54,182 nucleotides of DNA, taken from the NCBI GenBank assembly GCA_040081265.1, contig JBEBGV010000031.1:1-54182 (forward strand), written 5' to 3'. The DNA is from JBEBGV01 sp040081265. GTDB lineage: Bacteria > Acidobacteriota > Vicinamibacteria > Vicinamibacterales > UBA2999. A model generated the notes under the pieces. The model ran no database searches, was not told where the DNA came from, and saw nothing but the letters and a program-made list of their open reading frames with translations. The translations under genes and the position numbers were made by a program. Positions 7,984-15,524 of this stretch are shown one piece after another; position 1 is the stretch's first letter, and every line of letters starts with the position of its first letter.

Positions 7984-9447
7984 TCACGCACCCAAATGTT
8001 CGCCGCTGGCGCCAACCACCGGATCAATGAACTGCGCGTAGGCGTCGGTATAGCCCTGCTGTCTGAGCTCGGCGAGCGAACGATGGCGGTCCGAACCCGG
8101 ATCGTGCACGCCGGAGCCCTCGAAGGGACCGACAGGGTTATGCGAGGGACGAATCAGATACACCGCATCGAACTGATTGCGCGCCACCGACACAGCATCG
8201 TCGATGGCTGCCGACTCCGACGCCGTGAAATACTCGCCCAGCCGCGACCGTGGATCGACGCGGGGCGCCTTCAACCTGTGAGGCTGCAGCGCCGGCGCGG
8301 CCGCACTGACCACAATCACCTGCACGACGTCGGCGGTGTCGAGTTCGGCAAGCAGTCGAGCCACCATGCCGGGGCGATCACAGGTGCGATGCGTTTCGCC
8401 GGCCCAGTAGCCGTCACTCGGCAGCGGGCACGCATGCGCCTCTGCCCCCAGTGCCGGCGTGAGCGCCCCGTCGAGCAGATCGACGACCACGTCTTTCCCT
8501 GAGCCGGTGAGGTCGAGCACCTCCGCGCCACGCTCCCGTCCCGGCTGAGACGCGAAGAAGGCCTCCTGAAACGGAGCGGAGAGCGCCGCGCCGACGAGGT
8601 CACGTCTGGCGTCGAGATCGGTGACCCCCAGCAGCAGCTCGCGACAGCCCGGCTGCCCCATGTTCTCGGTCAGCACCTCGGACAAGCGTCGACTGAGCGC
8701 AACACTCGACGGCCGGGCCGCTGTTCCCGCTCCCCGGACACGTGTCCAGAGGATGCGTACCACCGCGTCCCGAAGCGGCGCGGTGTCGAGCGGAGACGAC
8801 ACCAGCCGCCACCACCATCGCCCTTCAGAGGTTCGCGACATCCCGCCCTGCGGTCTGGCGAAGATCACCACTCCGGCCGCGAGCGCGAGCACGAGGGCAA
8901 ACAGCACGAGCACCGCCAGGCGAGGCACCAGCGTCGGGAGCTCGGATCCGGAGAAAGCCGCTGCAGTCCTGGCGGAGACCAGTCCGACCAGCCACTCGCC
9001 GCTGCTCGCGCCAGCCAGCGCGAGGAGAAACCCCGCTGCGTAGGCGAGCGCACCGGCGACGAGCACGGCGACGGGGATGAGCAGCACGCCCGCGAGCAGG
9101 GCCATGAGCCAGGCAGCGAGCCGCAGCGGCCATCGCCACCGGTAGTACTGACTGACGCGCGAAGCCAGCCAGAGGCCGCCTTCATCCCAGAGCGTCGCTC
9201 CGCCATCCAGCGCGGCGAGGGTCGCCGTCACCGCACCGATGCCGTGTCCGGCGACGACGTCGACGCGAACGCCCGCCTCCTGCAGCGCCCGCAGGACACC
9301 AGCGTGATACACCCCGTGGGTGCCTGTGCCTGAGAAAACCAGACCTGTACGTTTGGAGGGCGAGTACTGACCTGCGGCGCCCGCGACCGACGCGCTGGCT
9401 CGCACCGATCGGACGGTGCTACTCCTCGGGCGCGTGGATGGTGACAA
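7984..9447 (-). CDS. Patatin-like membrane protein, probably catalytically inactive
   Basis: The N-terminal part looks like a patatin/PNPLA lipase fold: an oxyanion-like loop (residues 39-50, GTGTHG where GGGxxG is usual), then the nucleophile elbow. The elbow reads GHGIG (67-71) instead of GxSxG, so the catalytic serine is glycine (codon GGC). Hydrophobic segments at about 100-150 and 170-195 suggest three membrane spans inside the domain. A later DGALTP resembles the patatin Asp-Gly motif. The start is uncertain: ATG 9447 overlaps greA by 29 bp, while GTG 9405 lies 13 bp after the greA stop. If the serine loss is real, the protein cannot be an ordinary patatin hydrolase. Partners and substrate are unknown. 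Confidence 0.65.
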   Translation of the reverse strand: MSPSTRPRSSTVRSVRASASVAGAAGQYSPSKRTGLVFSGTGTHGVYHAGVLRALQEAGVRVDVVAGHGIGAVTATLAALDGGATLWDEGGLWLASRVSQYYRWRWPLRLAAWLMALLAGVLLIPVAVLVAGALAYAAGFLLALAGASSGEWLVGLVSARTAAAFSGSELPTLVPRLAVLVLFALVLALAAGVVIFARPQGGMSRTSEGRWWWRLVSSPLDTAPLRDAVVRILWTRVRGAGTAARPSSVALSRRLSEVLTENMGQPGCRELLLGVTDLDARRDLVGAALSAPFQEAFFASQPGRERGAEVLDLTGSGKDVVVDLLDGALTPALGAEAHACPLPSDGYWAGETHRTCDRPGMVARLLAELDTADVVQVIVVSAAAPALQPHRLKAPRVDPRSRLGEYFTASESAAIDDAVSVARNQFDAVYLIRPSHNPVGPFEGSGVHDPGSDRHRSLAELRQQGYTDAYAQFIDPVVGASGEHLGA

Positions 9448-9889
9448 GCTTGATGAGTTCGAACTGCCTCGCGCCGCTTGGCGTGGTCACGTTGATCTCG
9501 TCGCCCGCTTCCTTGTTGAGGATCGCACGGCCGATGGGCGAGGAGGTCGAGATCAGCCCCTTGGTGGCGTCGGCTTCTTCAGGCATCACGAGCTGATAGA
9601 TGACGGTCTCACCGTTCTCGGCCTTGAGGTGAACGGTCGAGCCGAACCCCGCCTTGTCGTGCGGAATGCGGTCCATGTTCATCAGCGAAATCTCGCCGGC
9701 GCGCTTCTTCAGCATGGCGATCCGGGCGTTGACGATCTCCTGACGTTCCTTCGCCGCCTTGTACTCGGCGTTTTCACGAAGATCGCCGAGTTCGCGCGCC
9801 CGTTGAATCTCCTTCGGGAGCTCAACCTTCAGCTCGCGCTCGAGGGTGGCGATTTCCTCGTTGAAACGCTTCAGGATCCGGTCTTTCAT
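9419..9889 (-). CDS. greA: Transcription elongation factor GreA
   Basis: GreA rescues backtracked RNA polymerase by stimulating transcript cleavage. At 156 residues it has the standard length. The N-terminal coiled coil (about 1-75) carries the conserved stretch GDLRENAEYKAAKERQ, whose acidic residues enter the polymerase channel. The C-terminal FKBP-like domain (about 80-156) contains the SPIGRAILNKEAGDE region. The gene starts at ATG 9889 and overlaps or abuts the patatin-like gene downstream. It diverges from the methyltransferase gene at 9994. Confidence 0.96.
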   Translation of the reverse strand: MKDRILKRFNEEIATLERELKVELPKEIQRARELGDLRENAEYKAAKERQEIVNARIAMLKKRAGEISLMNMDRIPHDKAGFGSTVHLKAENGETVIYQLVMPEEADATKGLISTSSPIGRAILNKEAGDEINVTTPSGARQFELIKLVTIHAPEE

Positions 9890-9910
9890 CGCTGGAAGGA
9901 GACTGTAGCA

Positions 9911-9977
9911 TGGTTGGTTGGTCGGGCTGGTTGCTAGTTGCCGGTTGCTGGTTGCCGGCTGGCGGCCGTTAGTGGGA
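9911..9977. repeat. Seven-base tandem array, YRGTTGC family
   Basis: Successive heptamers TGGTTGC (9928-9934), TAGTTGC (9935-9941), CGGTTGC (9942-9948) and TGGTTGC (9949-9955) are followed by degenerate units CGGCTGG and GCGGCCG. GGTTGGTTGG-rich sequence precedes them. The array lies in the divergent gap between greA and the SpoU gene. Its unit matches, in the other orientation, the array downstream of mutL (12726-12760). Confidence 0.7.
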
Positions 9978-9993
9978 AGCTGAACCTTCTCTT

Positions 9994-10794
9994 ATGCGAT
10001 CGATTACCAGCCGGAGCAATGCGCTCGTCGCGCGCTTTCGCGATCTGGCGAACCACCCCGATGTGACCGGAGCGCGGCTGCTCCTGGACGGTCCGCATCT
10101 GGTACGCGATGCCCACGCCGCCGGACTGACGTTTGAACACGTCGCCGTCTCGGTGTCAGCACTTGACCGCGGCGGAGACGCGGCAACGCTGGCCCGCACG
10201 CTCGACGCCAGTGGTCACGATGTCTTGACCGTCAGCGAGCCGGTGCTGCGGGCCATGAGCCCGGTCAAGACACCGACCGGCATCGTCGCCATCGCTGAAC
10301 GCGTGGTGCCCTCGGGCCCCATCCTTCTGGAGGACCAGGAGGCGTCGTTTCTTGTCCTCGCCGACGTCCAGGACCCGGGCAACCTGGGCGCGCTGGTGCG
10401 GGTGGCCGAGGCCGGTGGCATCTCCCAGGTCATCGTGTGCGGACACTCTGCCCTCCCGTTCGGGTGGCGAGCCATTCGCGGCAGCATGGGAAGCGTGTTG
10501 CGGATGCGTATCGCGCGGCTCGCCACGATCGACGAGGCACTCGATGCGCTGTCTGTTTCACGTGCGCGGCTGATCGCCGCCGTCCCGCGGGGCGGTCTCC
10601 CGCCAGACGCGGTGTCATGGGGCGGGCGCGTCGCCATGATCCTGGGCGGCGAAGGCGCCGGTCTCTCGCCGGCCCAGCTGGATCGTTGTGACGCCCAGGT
10701 GACCATTCCGATGTGCGCACCGGTGGAATCACTCAACGTGGGCACGGCTGGCGCCATCCTCATTTACGCGGCGCGTCGACAGCGATCATCATGA
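9994..10794 (+). CDS. SpoU/TrmH-family RNA 2'-O-ribose methyltransferase
   Basis: SAM-dependent methyltransferase of the SPOUT class that modifies a ribose 2'-OH in rRNA or tRNA. It is 266 residues long. The N-terminal substrate-binding region (about 10-95) has LLLDGPHLVRDA. The SpoU domain (about 118-262) contains LADVQDPGNLGALVRVAEA (motif 1), ILGGEGAGL (motif 2) and IPMCAPVESLNVGTAGAILIY (motif 3, the SAM knot; written here as one short stretch). All catalytic elements are intact. Which nucleotide it modifies cannot be told. Its TGA overlaps the rarA ATG by 4 bp, so the two are translationally coupled. Confidence 0.9.
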   Translation: MRSITSRSNALVARFRDLANHPDVTGARLLLDGPHLVRDAHAAGLTFEHVAVSVSALDRGGDAATLARTLDASGHDVLTVSEPVLRAMSPVKTPTGIVAIAERVVPSGPILLEDQEASFLVLADVQDPGNLGALVRVAEAGGISQVIVCGHSALPFGWRAIRGSMGSVLRMRIARLATIDEALDALSVSRARLIAAVPRGGLPPDAVSWGGRVAMILGGEGAGLSPAQLDRCDAQVTIPMCAPVESLNVGTAGAILIYAARRQRSS

Positions 10795-12167
10795 GCGGAT
10801 CGCTCTTTGACGACGACACACGCGGAGCCAGGGAACCGGCTACTCCCGTGACGACTGGCGACATAGCGGGCACTCCCCTGGCCGAGCGCATGCGCCCGCG
10901 CACCCTGGACGAAGTCGTCGGGCAGGACGAGATCCTCGGACCCGGCACACCCCTGCGGGAGGCGATCGCCCGGGACCGGCTGCACTCCCTGATCTTGTGG
11001 GGCCCTCCGGGAACAGGAAAGACGACGCTGGCGCGCATCGTGGCCGACGCGACCAGGGCGCACTTTGTCCCGTTCAGCGCCGTGCTCGCCGGTATCAAGG
11101 AAATCCGCGAGGTCATGGCCGCCGCTGAGGCGCGGCGACGCACGTCTGGGCGCCGCACCATCGTCTTTGTCGACGAGATTCACCGCTTCAACAAGGCCCA
11201 GCAGGATGCGTTTCTTCCCCGCGTCGAGGCCGGCGACATCGTCCTCATCGGCGCCACCACCGAGAACCCGTCGTTCGAGGTCAACGCGGCGCTGCTGTCG
11301 AGGTCGAAGGTGTTCGTGCTGCAGCTGCTGTCGCAGGAGGCAATCGAACAGATCCTGCGGCGCGCCCTCGGCGACCGAGAGCACGGGCTTGGCTTCGAGG
11401 TCGAGATCACCGACGCGGCGGTGTCGGCAATCGCCCGGTTTGCCAATGGCGACGCACGGGCGGCGTTGAACCTGCTCGAATTTGCGACCGGCTCGGCACC
11501 AATGGACCCCGGCACCTGCGTGCGTCACCTCGACCTGCCCGAGCTGGAACAGTCGATCCAGCGACGGGCCCTGCTCTACGACAAGGGTGGCGAAGAGCAC
11601 TACAACCTGATCTCCGCGTTGCACAAGTCGATGCGCAACAGCGATCCCGATGCCGCGGTCTACTGGATTGCGCGCATGCTCGAGGCCGGCGAGGACGTCA
11701 TGTACGTCGCGCGGCGGCTGATCCGCTTCGCGTCCGAGGACGTGGGGAACGCCGATCCCCAGGCGCTGACCGTCGCGGTTGCCGCCAGGGAGGCTGCGCA
11801 CTTCCTGGGGATGCCCGAGGGGAACACGGCTCTGGCTCAAGCGGCCATCTACCTGGCGACGGCGCCCAAGAGCAACGCCGTCTACACCGCCTACGGTGCC
11901 GCCGCACGCGATGCGCACACCCAGGTCGCCGAGCCGGTGCCCCTGCACTTGCGGAACGCACCGACAAAGTTGATGAAGGCGCTCGACTACGGCACGGGTT
12001 ACGAGTACGCGCACGACGCGCCCGATGCCGTATCCGGCATGGACTGCCTGCCCTCGTCACTCTCAGGCCGGCGCTACTACACGCCGACCGATCACGGATT
12101 CGAGAAGGAGATCAAACGCCGGCTCGACGGGTGGGAAAAGATCAAGGCCGCGCGCCGACGCACCTAG
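10791..12167 (+). CDS. rarA: Replication-associated recombination protein A
   Basis: AAA+ ATPase of the RarA/MgsA/WRNIP1 family that acts at stalled replication forks. It is 458 residues from the ATG at 10791, which overlaps the preceding stop (ATGA). Walker A GPPGTGKT is at 71-78 and the Walker B-type DEIH at 128-131. The C-terminal half contains the family region ISALHKSMRNSDPDAAVYW and ends with the tetramerisation segment. Length and motifs are normal. The stop codon TAG (12165-12167) shares the palindrome CTAG with the stop of the convergent thioredoxin-like gene. Confidence 0.94.
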   Translation: MSGSLFDDDTRGAREPATPVTTGDIAGTPLAERMRPRTLDEVVGQDEILGPGTPLREAIARDRLHSLILWGPPGTGKTTLARIVADATRAHFVPFSAVLAGIKEIREVMAAAEARRRTSGRRTIVFVDEIHRFNKAQQDAFLPRVEAGDIVLIGATTENPSFEVNAALLSRSKVFVLQLLSQEAIEQILRRALGDREHGLGFEVEITDAAVSAIARFANGDARAALNLLEFATGSAPMDPGTCVRHLDLPELEQSIQRRALLYDKGGEEHYNLISALHKSMRNSDPDAAVYWIARMLEAGEDVMYVARRLIRFASEDVGNADPQALTVAVAAREAAHFLGMPEGNTALAQAAIYLATAPKSNAVYTAYGAAARDAHTQVAEPVPLHLRNAPTKLMKALDYGTGYEYAHDAPDAVSGMDCLPSSLSGRRYYTPTDHGFEKEIKRRLDGWEKIKAARRRT

Positions 12168-12715
12168 TTCGCTTTGGGCATCACCCGCACGAGATACGAC
12201 TGCAGCGTGTCTCGGTGCACGGCCGGCAACGCCGGCACCGCCTTGTCCATCAGGGCGATGAACGCACGTATCTCGTCGGGCACGGCAGGAAATCCGATGT
12301 TGGTACCGTCGGGCATCGCGTTGGAGTCAGCGACCTTGCCGCCGGCGCCATTGAGGAAGACGTAGAACGGCAACCCCGACATCGCACCGCCCCACCCGTC
12401 CATCAGGCCATTGCCCCCGGGGTGCTCGAGCACCTTCTTGTCGTCGCGCTCCCGTACCGTGAGATTGACGATGACAAAGTGCTCGGCGAGAATCGGGCCC
12501 GCGTCTGGCGACTTCACGAACGCTTCGAAGTTGCGGCACCACGTGCACCACGACGCCCCGAACTCGATCAGCACCGCCTTGTTCTCAGCCTTCGCCTTCG
12601 CGACTGCAGTCGCCACCACGTCGCTTGCAGCCGGCGGTGTCTGCGCGCTGGTCGAACCCGGGAGAGCGAGGGCGAAGACCACTATCAGGCCGGCCAGGAC
12701 GGAATGGCGAGTCAT
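12164..12715 (-). CDS. Secreted thioredoxin-fold protein
   Basis: A 183-residue periplasmic or secreted thioredoxin-like protein. The ATG at 12715 opens a clear signal peptide (about residues 8-24, cleavage after STSAQ). The thioredoxin-like domain (about 32-150) has the redox motif CTWC at 57-60 inside FGASWCTWCRNF, and a likely cis-proline (LPFYVFLNG). It looks like the thioredoxin_7/DsbD-gamma type used for disulfide exchange outside the cytoplasm. It lies after mutL, separated by a heptamer array. The partner protein is unknown. Confidence 0.85.
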   Translation of the reverse strand: MTRHSVLAGLIVVFALALPGSTSAQTPPAASDVVATAVAKAKAENKAVLIEFGASWCTWCRNFEAFVKSPDAGPILAEHFVIVNLTVRERDDKKVLEHPGGNGLMDGWGGAMSGLPFYVFLNGAGGKVADSNAMPDGTNIGFPAVPDEIRAFIALMDKAVPALPAVHRDTLQSYLVRVMPKAN

Positions 12716-12725
12716 GGCGCAGATT

Positions 12726-12760
12726 CTAACCAACAACCAGGAACTAACAACTAACAACCA
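12726..12760. repeat. Seven-base tandem array next to the mutL stop codon
   Basis: Five consecutive heptamers on the plus strand: CTAACCA, ACAACCA, GGAACTA, ACAACTA and ACAACCA. Read on the minus strand the unit is TRGTTGT, close to the YRGTTGC unit of the array at 9911-9977. The array begins one base after the mutL stop codon (12762-12764 on the minus strand) and ends just before the start of the thioredoxin-like gene. Confidence 0.7.
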
Positions 12761-12761
12761 G

Positions 12762-14528
12762 TCAGATTCGCTGAAAATTCTTCTCCACCTCGCGCCGGGT
12801 CAGCCTCAGCATCACCGGGCGGCCGTGCGGGCAGATGGTGGAATATGCGGTGCGACGCAGTTCGTCGAGGATGTGCGCCATCTTCTCAGGCGTCAGCGGA
12901 TAGTTCGCCTTTACGGCCGCATGGCACGCCATGGTCGCCGCGATGCGCTTGATGGCTTCCTCCACGCGGGAGCCTGTGTCGAGGTGTTCGAGGTCCTCGG
13001 CCAGCGCTCGCACGGCGGCCTCCCCATCCTCACGCGTCAGCAGGGCGGGAAGCGCGCAGACCCGCACCTCGTCGCCACCGAACTCCTCGATTTCGAAGCC
13101 CAGCCGCTCGAGATCGGCGGCATGCGAGGTCAACGCGTCGCGGCCGCTGGCAGACAACGCCACAAGCAGGGGCACCAGAAGGCGTTGGCCGTCGAGTTGA
13201 CCGCTGCTCAAGCGCTCGGTGATGCGCTCAAAGAGCACGCGTTCGTGCGCCACGTGCTGATCGATGATCGCGATGCCCTCATCGTCTACGGCGATGATGA
13301 ACGTGTCGCGAAACTGCCCGAGCGCCATCATGGGACGCAGCGGGCTGGCACCGGGAACGCCCACCGGCACCGGTGTCACGCCGGCCGCCAAGGAAAAAGG
13401 TGACGACGCCTCAGGAGTTCGACTCGCGTCGCCCGGCGACGGCGCCGTCCACCGGCTGGGAAACACGGTCGGATAGCTGTGCGGCAACGGCAGCGTTGAT
13501 GCACCCAGACTGACCGCGGCGGGCGGCTGAAGCAGGAGTTCTGGCGCCGGACCGCGCCCGAGCGCCTCGCCAAGTGCCCGGCGCACCACCTGGTGCATGT
13601 AGGACTGGTCCCTGAAACGCACTTCCGCCTTGGTCGGATGAACGTTCACGTCCACCGCGTCGCGAGGCATCTCGATGAAGATGTGTACTTCCGGGCTGCG
13701 TTCCTTGATCGACGCGACGCTGTAGGCGTCGATGATGGCGTGAGCGATGGTCCGGTCCTTGACGATCCGCCGGTTGATGAACAGGTTCTGGGGGCCGCGG
13801 GTCGGGCCCTGTTCGGCGAGCGCGGCGATGTAGCCTTCAATCCTCACGTCGCCTGTCCGGACGATCGGCACCAGATCTTCGCGCTCGCCATAGAGCTGGA
13901 ACAGACGCTCGCGCAGCGAACCAACCGGCGGCACCTGCAAGACCCGCCGCCCGGCGCTGGTCAGCGTGAACCCGATCTCGGGATAACACAGCGCAAGCTG
14001 CGTCACGACCTTCGAGACCTGGGCTGACTCCGCTCCATCCGACTTGAGGAACTTCCGGCGAGCCGGCAGGTTGTAGAACACGTCGGCCACCTCGATGGTC
14101 GTGCCATCCGGGGTGCCCACCTCCATGACCGACGATACGGTGCCGCCGTTGACCTTGATCTCGGTGCCGACGTCGGTCCCGCGAGCCCGCGTCCGCAACG
14201 TGAAGTGCGACACCGACGCGATGCTCGGCAGTGCTTCGCCGCGAAACCCGAGGGTAGCAATCCGTTCGAGGTCGTCTGACTTGCGGATCTTGCTGGTCGC
14301 ATGACGTTCGATGGCCAGTCGCGCGTCCTCGGCCTCCATGCCCTCGCCATCATCCTCAACACGGATGAGGCGCTTGCCACCCATCTCCACCGTGATGGCG
14401 ACACGGCGCGCACCAGCGTCGATCGAGTTCTCGACCAGTTCCTTGATGACCGACGCGGGCCGCTCGACGACCTCGCCGGCGGCGATCTGGTTGGCGAGGT
14501 CTGCCGGCAGGCGGTGGATCTTGCCCAT
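12762..14528 (-). CDS. mutL: DNA mismatch repair protein MutL
   Basis: Mismatch-repair ATPase that links MutS to strand incision. It is 588 residues. The GHKL ATPase domain is intact (AAGEV at 17-21, ELVENSIDAGA at 30-40, the GFRGEALPSI lid). The C-terminal domain keeps the endonuclease signature, but the first motif reads DQHV at 423-426 instead of DQHA. ACHAAV (about 534-539) and CPHGRP (566-571) are also present. This indicates an incising MutL, fitting a MutH-independent pathway. It lies 6 bp downstream of corA in a co-directional block. The ATG start MGKIHRLP is standard. Confidence 0.95.
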   Translation of the reverse strand: MGKIHRLPADLANQIAAGEVVERPASVIKELVENSIDAGARRVAITVEMGGKRLIRVEDDGEGMEAEDARLAIERHATSKIRKSDDLERIATLGFRGEALPSIASVSHFTLRTRARGTDVGTEIKVNGGTVSSVMEVGTPDGTTIEVADVFYNLPARRKFLKSDGAESAQVSKVVTQLALCYPEIGFTLTSAGRRVLQVPPVGSLRERLFQLYGEREDLVPIVRTGDVRIEGYIAALAEQGPTRGPQNLFINRRIVKDRTIAHAIIDAYSVASIKERSPEVHIFIEMPRDAVDVNVHPTKAEVRFRDQSYMHQVVRRALGEALGRGPAPELLLQPPAAVSLGASTLPLPHSYPTVFPSRWTAPSPGDASRTPEASSPFSLAAGVTPVPVGVPGASPLRPMMALGQFRDTFIIAVDDEGIAIIDQHVAHERVLFERITERLSSGQLDGQRLLVPLLVALSASGRDALTSHAADLERLGFEIEEFGGDEVRVCALPALLTREDGEAAVRALAEDLEHLDTGSRVEEAIKRIAATMACHAAVKANYPLTPEKMAHILDELRRTAYSTICPHGRPVMLRLTRREVEKNFQRI

Positions 14529-14534
14529 GACGTC

Positions 14535-15497
14535 CTACAGCCAGTTCCGACGCTTGAAATACGCGAGCATGACCACCACCACGGCGGCCATCATCGCGCC
14601 AATCCACCAGAACTGCGCCGCCTCACCCCCTGGCATGTACGGCAGCCTGATATTCATCCCCCACATGCCCGTCAGTACCGTCAAGGGCAGGAAGATGGTC
14701 GACATCACCGTCAGGACCTTCATCACCTCGTTCAATCGGTTGGACACCGCCGACAGGTGCGCCTCGAGGATCCCGTTCACGCGGTCCTGAAAAATCGTCG
14801 CTTCGTCGGAAATTCTCACCAGGTGGTCGTAGACGTCACGGAACCGGTAAGTCATTTCCTCGGAAATCGAGCCGAACTCCCGGCGCGCCAGGCGTCCGAT
14901 GGCATCGCGCTGCGGGATGACCACGCGCCTCAACGAGGACAGGTCGCGCTTCAACTGCAGGAGCGACTTCACGATGTTGTCCCGGCCGGTGAACGCCTGC
15001 TCCTCCAGCTTGCTGATCCGGGCTTCGAGTGCGTCGATCTCCGGCCGGTAGTTGTCGACCATCGCGTCGACGATGCGGTGCAGGAGCGCGACCGGTCCCT
15101 CGGCGAGAACGTTCTCACGGCGCGCGCAGAGTTCGGTGATGCGCTTGACGCTGCGCGACTCGCCCGTGTGGACGGTCACGAGGTAGTTGCGGCCCAGGAA
15201 GAAGTCGACGTCGAGGGTGGCGAAGTGATGCTGCTTCTTCCGGAAGTCGATGCCGTGCAGGACCATGTACAGGTAGTCGTCGTACTGCTCGACCTTCGGG
15301 AACTGTATCGTGCTGAGCGCGTCCTCGACCGAGAGCGGGTGGAAGTGAAACAGCTCGGAGAGGAGGCGACCATCCTCGTCGGTGGGGCTGGTGACGTCGA
15401 CCCAGAAACGAACGGTCGCACCCTCCTCCAGCCACGCGGGTTCCACGTGGTCGGTCTGGATGGTGCGACCGTGATCGAACGCCAGGATGGCAATCAC
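14535..15497 (-). CDS. corA: CorA-family divalent cation transporter
   Basis: Pentameric inner-membrane channel for Mg2+ (or Co2+/Ni2+). It is 320 residues: a large N-terminal cytoplasmic domain with long helices (about 1-255), then two membrane segments. The pore signature GMN is at 280-282 in LTGMWGMN, followed by the short periplasmic loop and the second span (about 298-314). The C-terminus is basic (KRRNWL), as usual. mutL follows after 6 bp. Cation preference cannot be predicted. Confidence 0.94.
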   Translation of the reverse strand: MIAILAFDHGRTIQTDHVEPAWLEEGATVRFWVDVTSPTDEDGRLLSELFHFHPLSVEDALSTIQFPKVEQYDDYLYMVLHGIDFRKKQHHFATLDVDFFLGRNYLVTVHTGESRSVKRITELCARRENVLAEGPVALLHRIVDAMVDNYRPEIDALEARISKLEEQAFTGRDNIVKSLLQLKRDLSSLRRVVIPQRDAIGRLARREFGSISEEMTYRFRDVYDHLVRISDEATIFQDRVNGILEAHLSAVSNRLNEVMKVLTVMSTIFLPLTVLTGMWGMNIRLPYMPGGEAAQFWWIGAMMAAVVVVMLAYFKRRNWL

Positions 15498-15524
15498 TGT
15501 GTTCGCGCTTCGAGCGTTCGGCTC

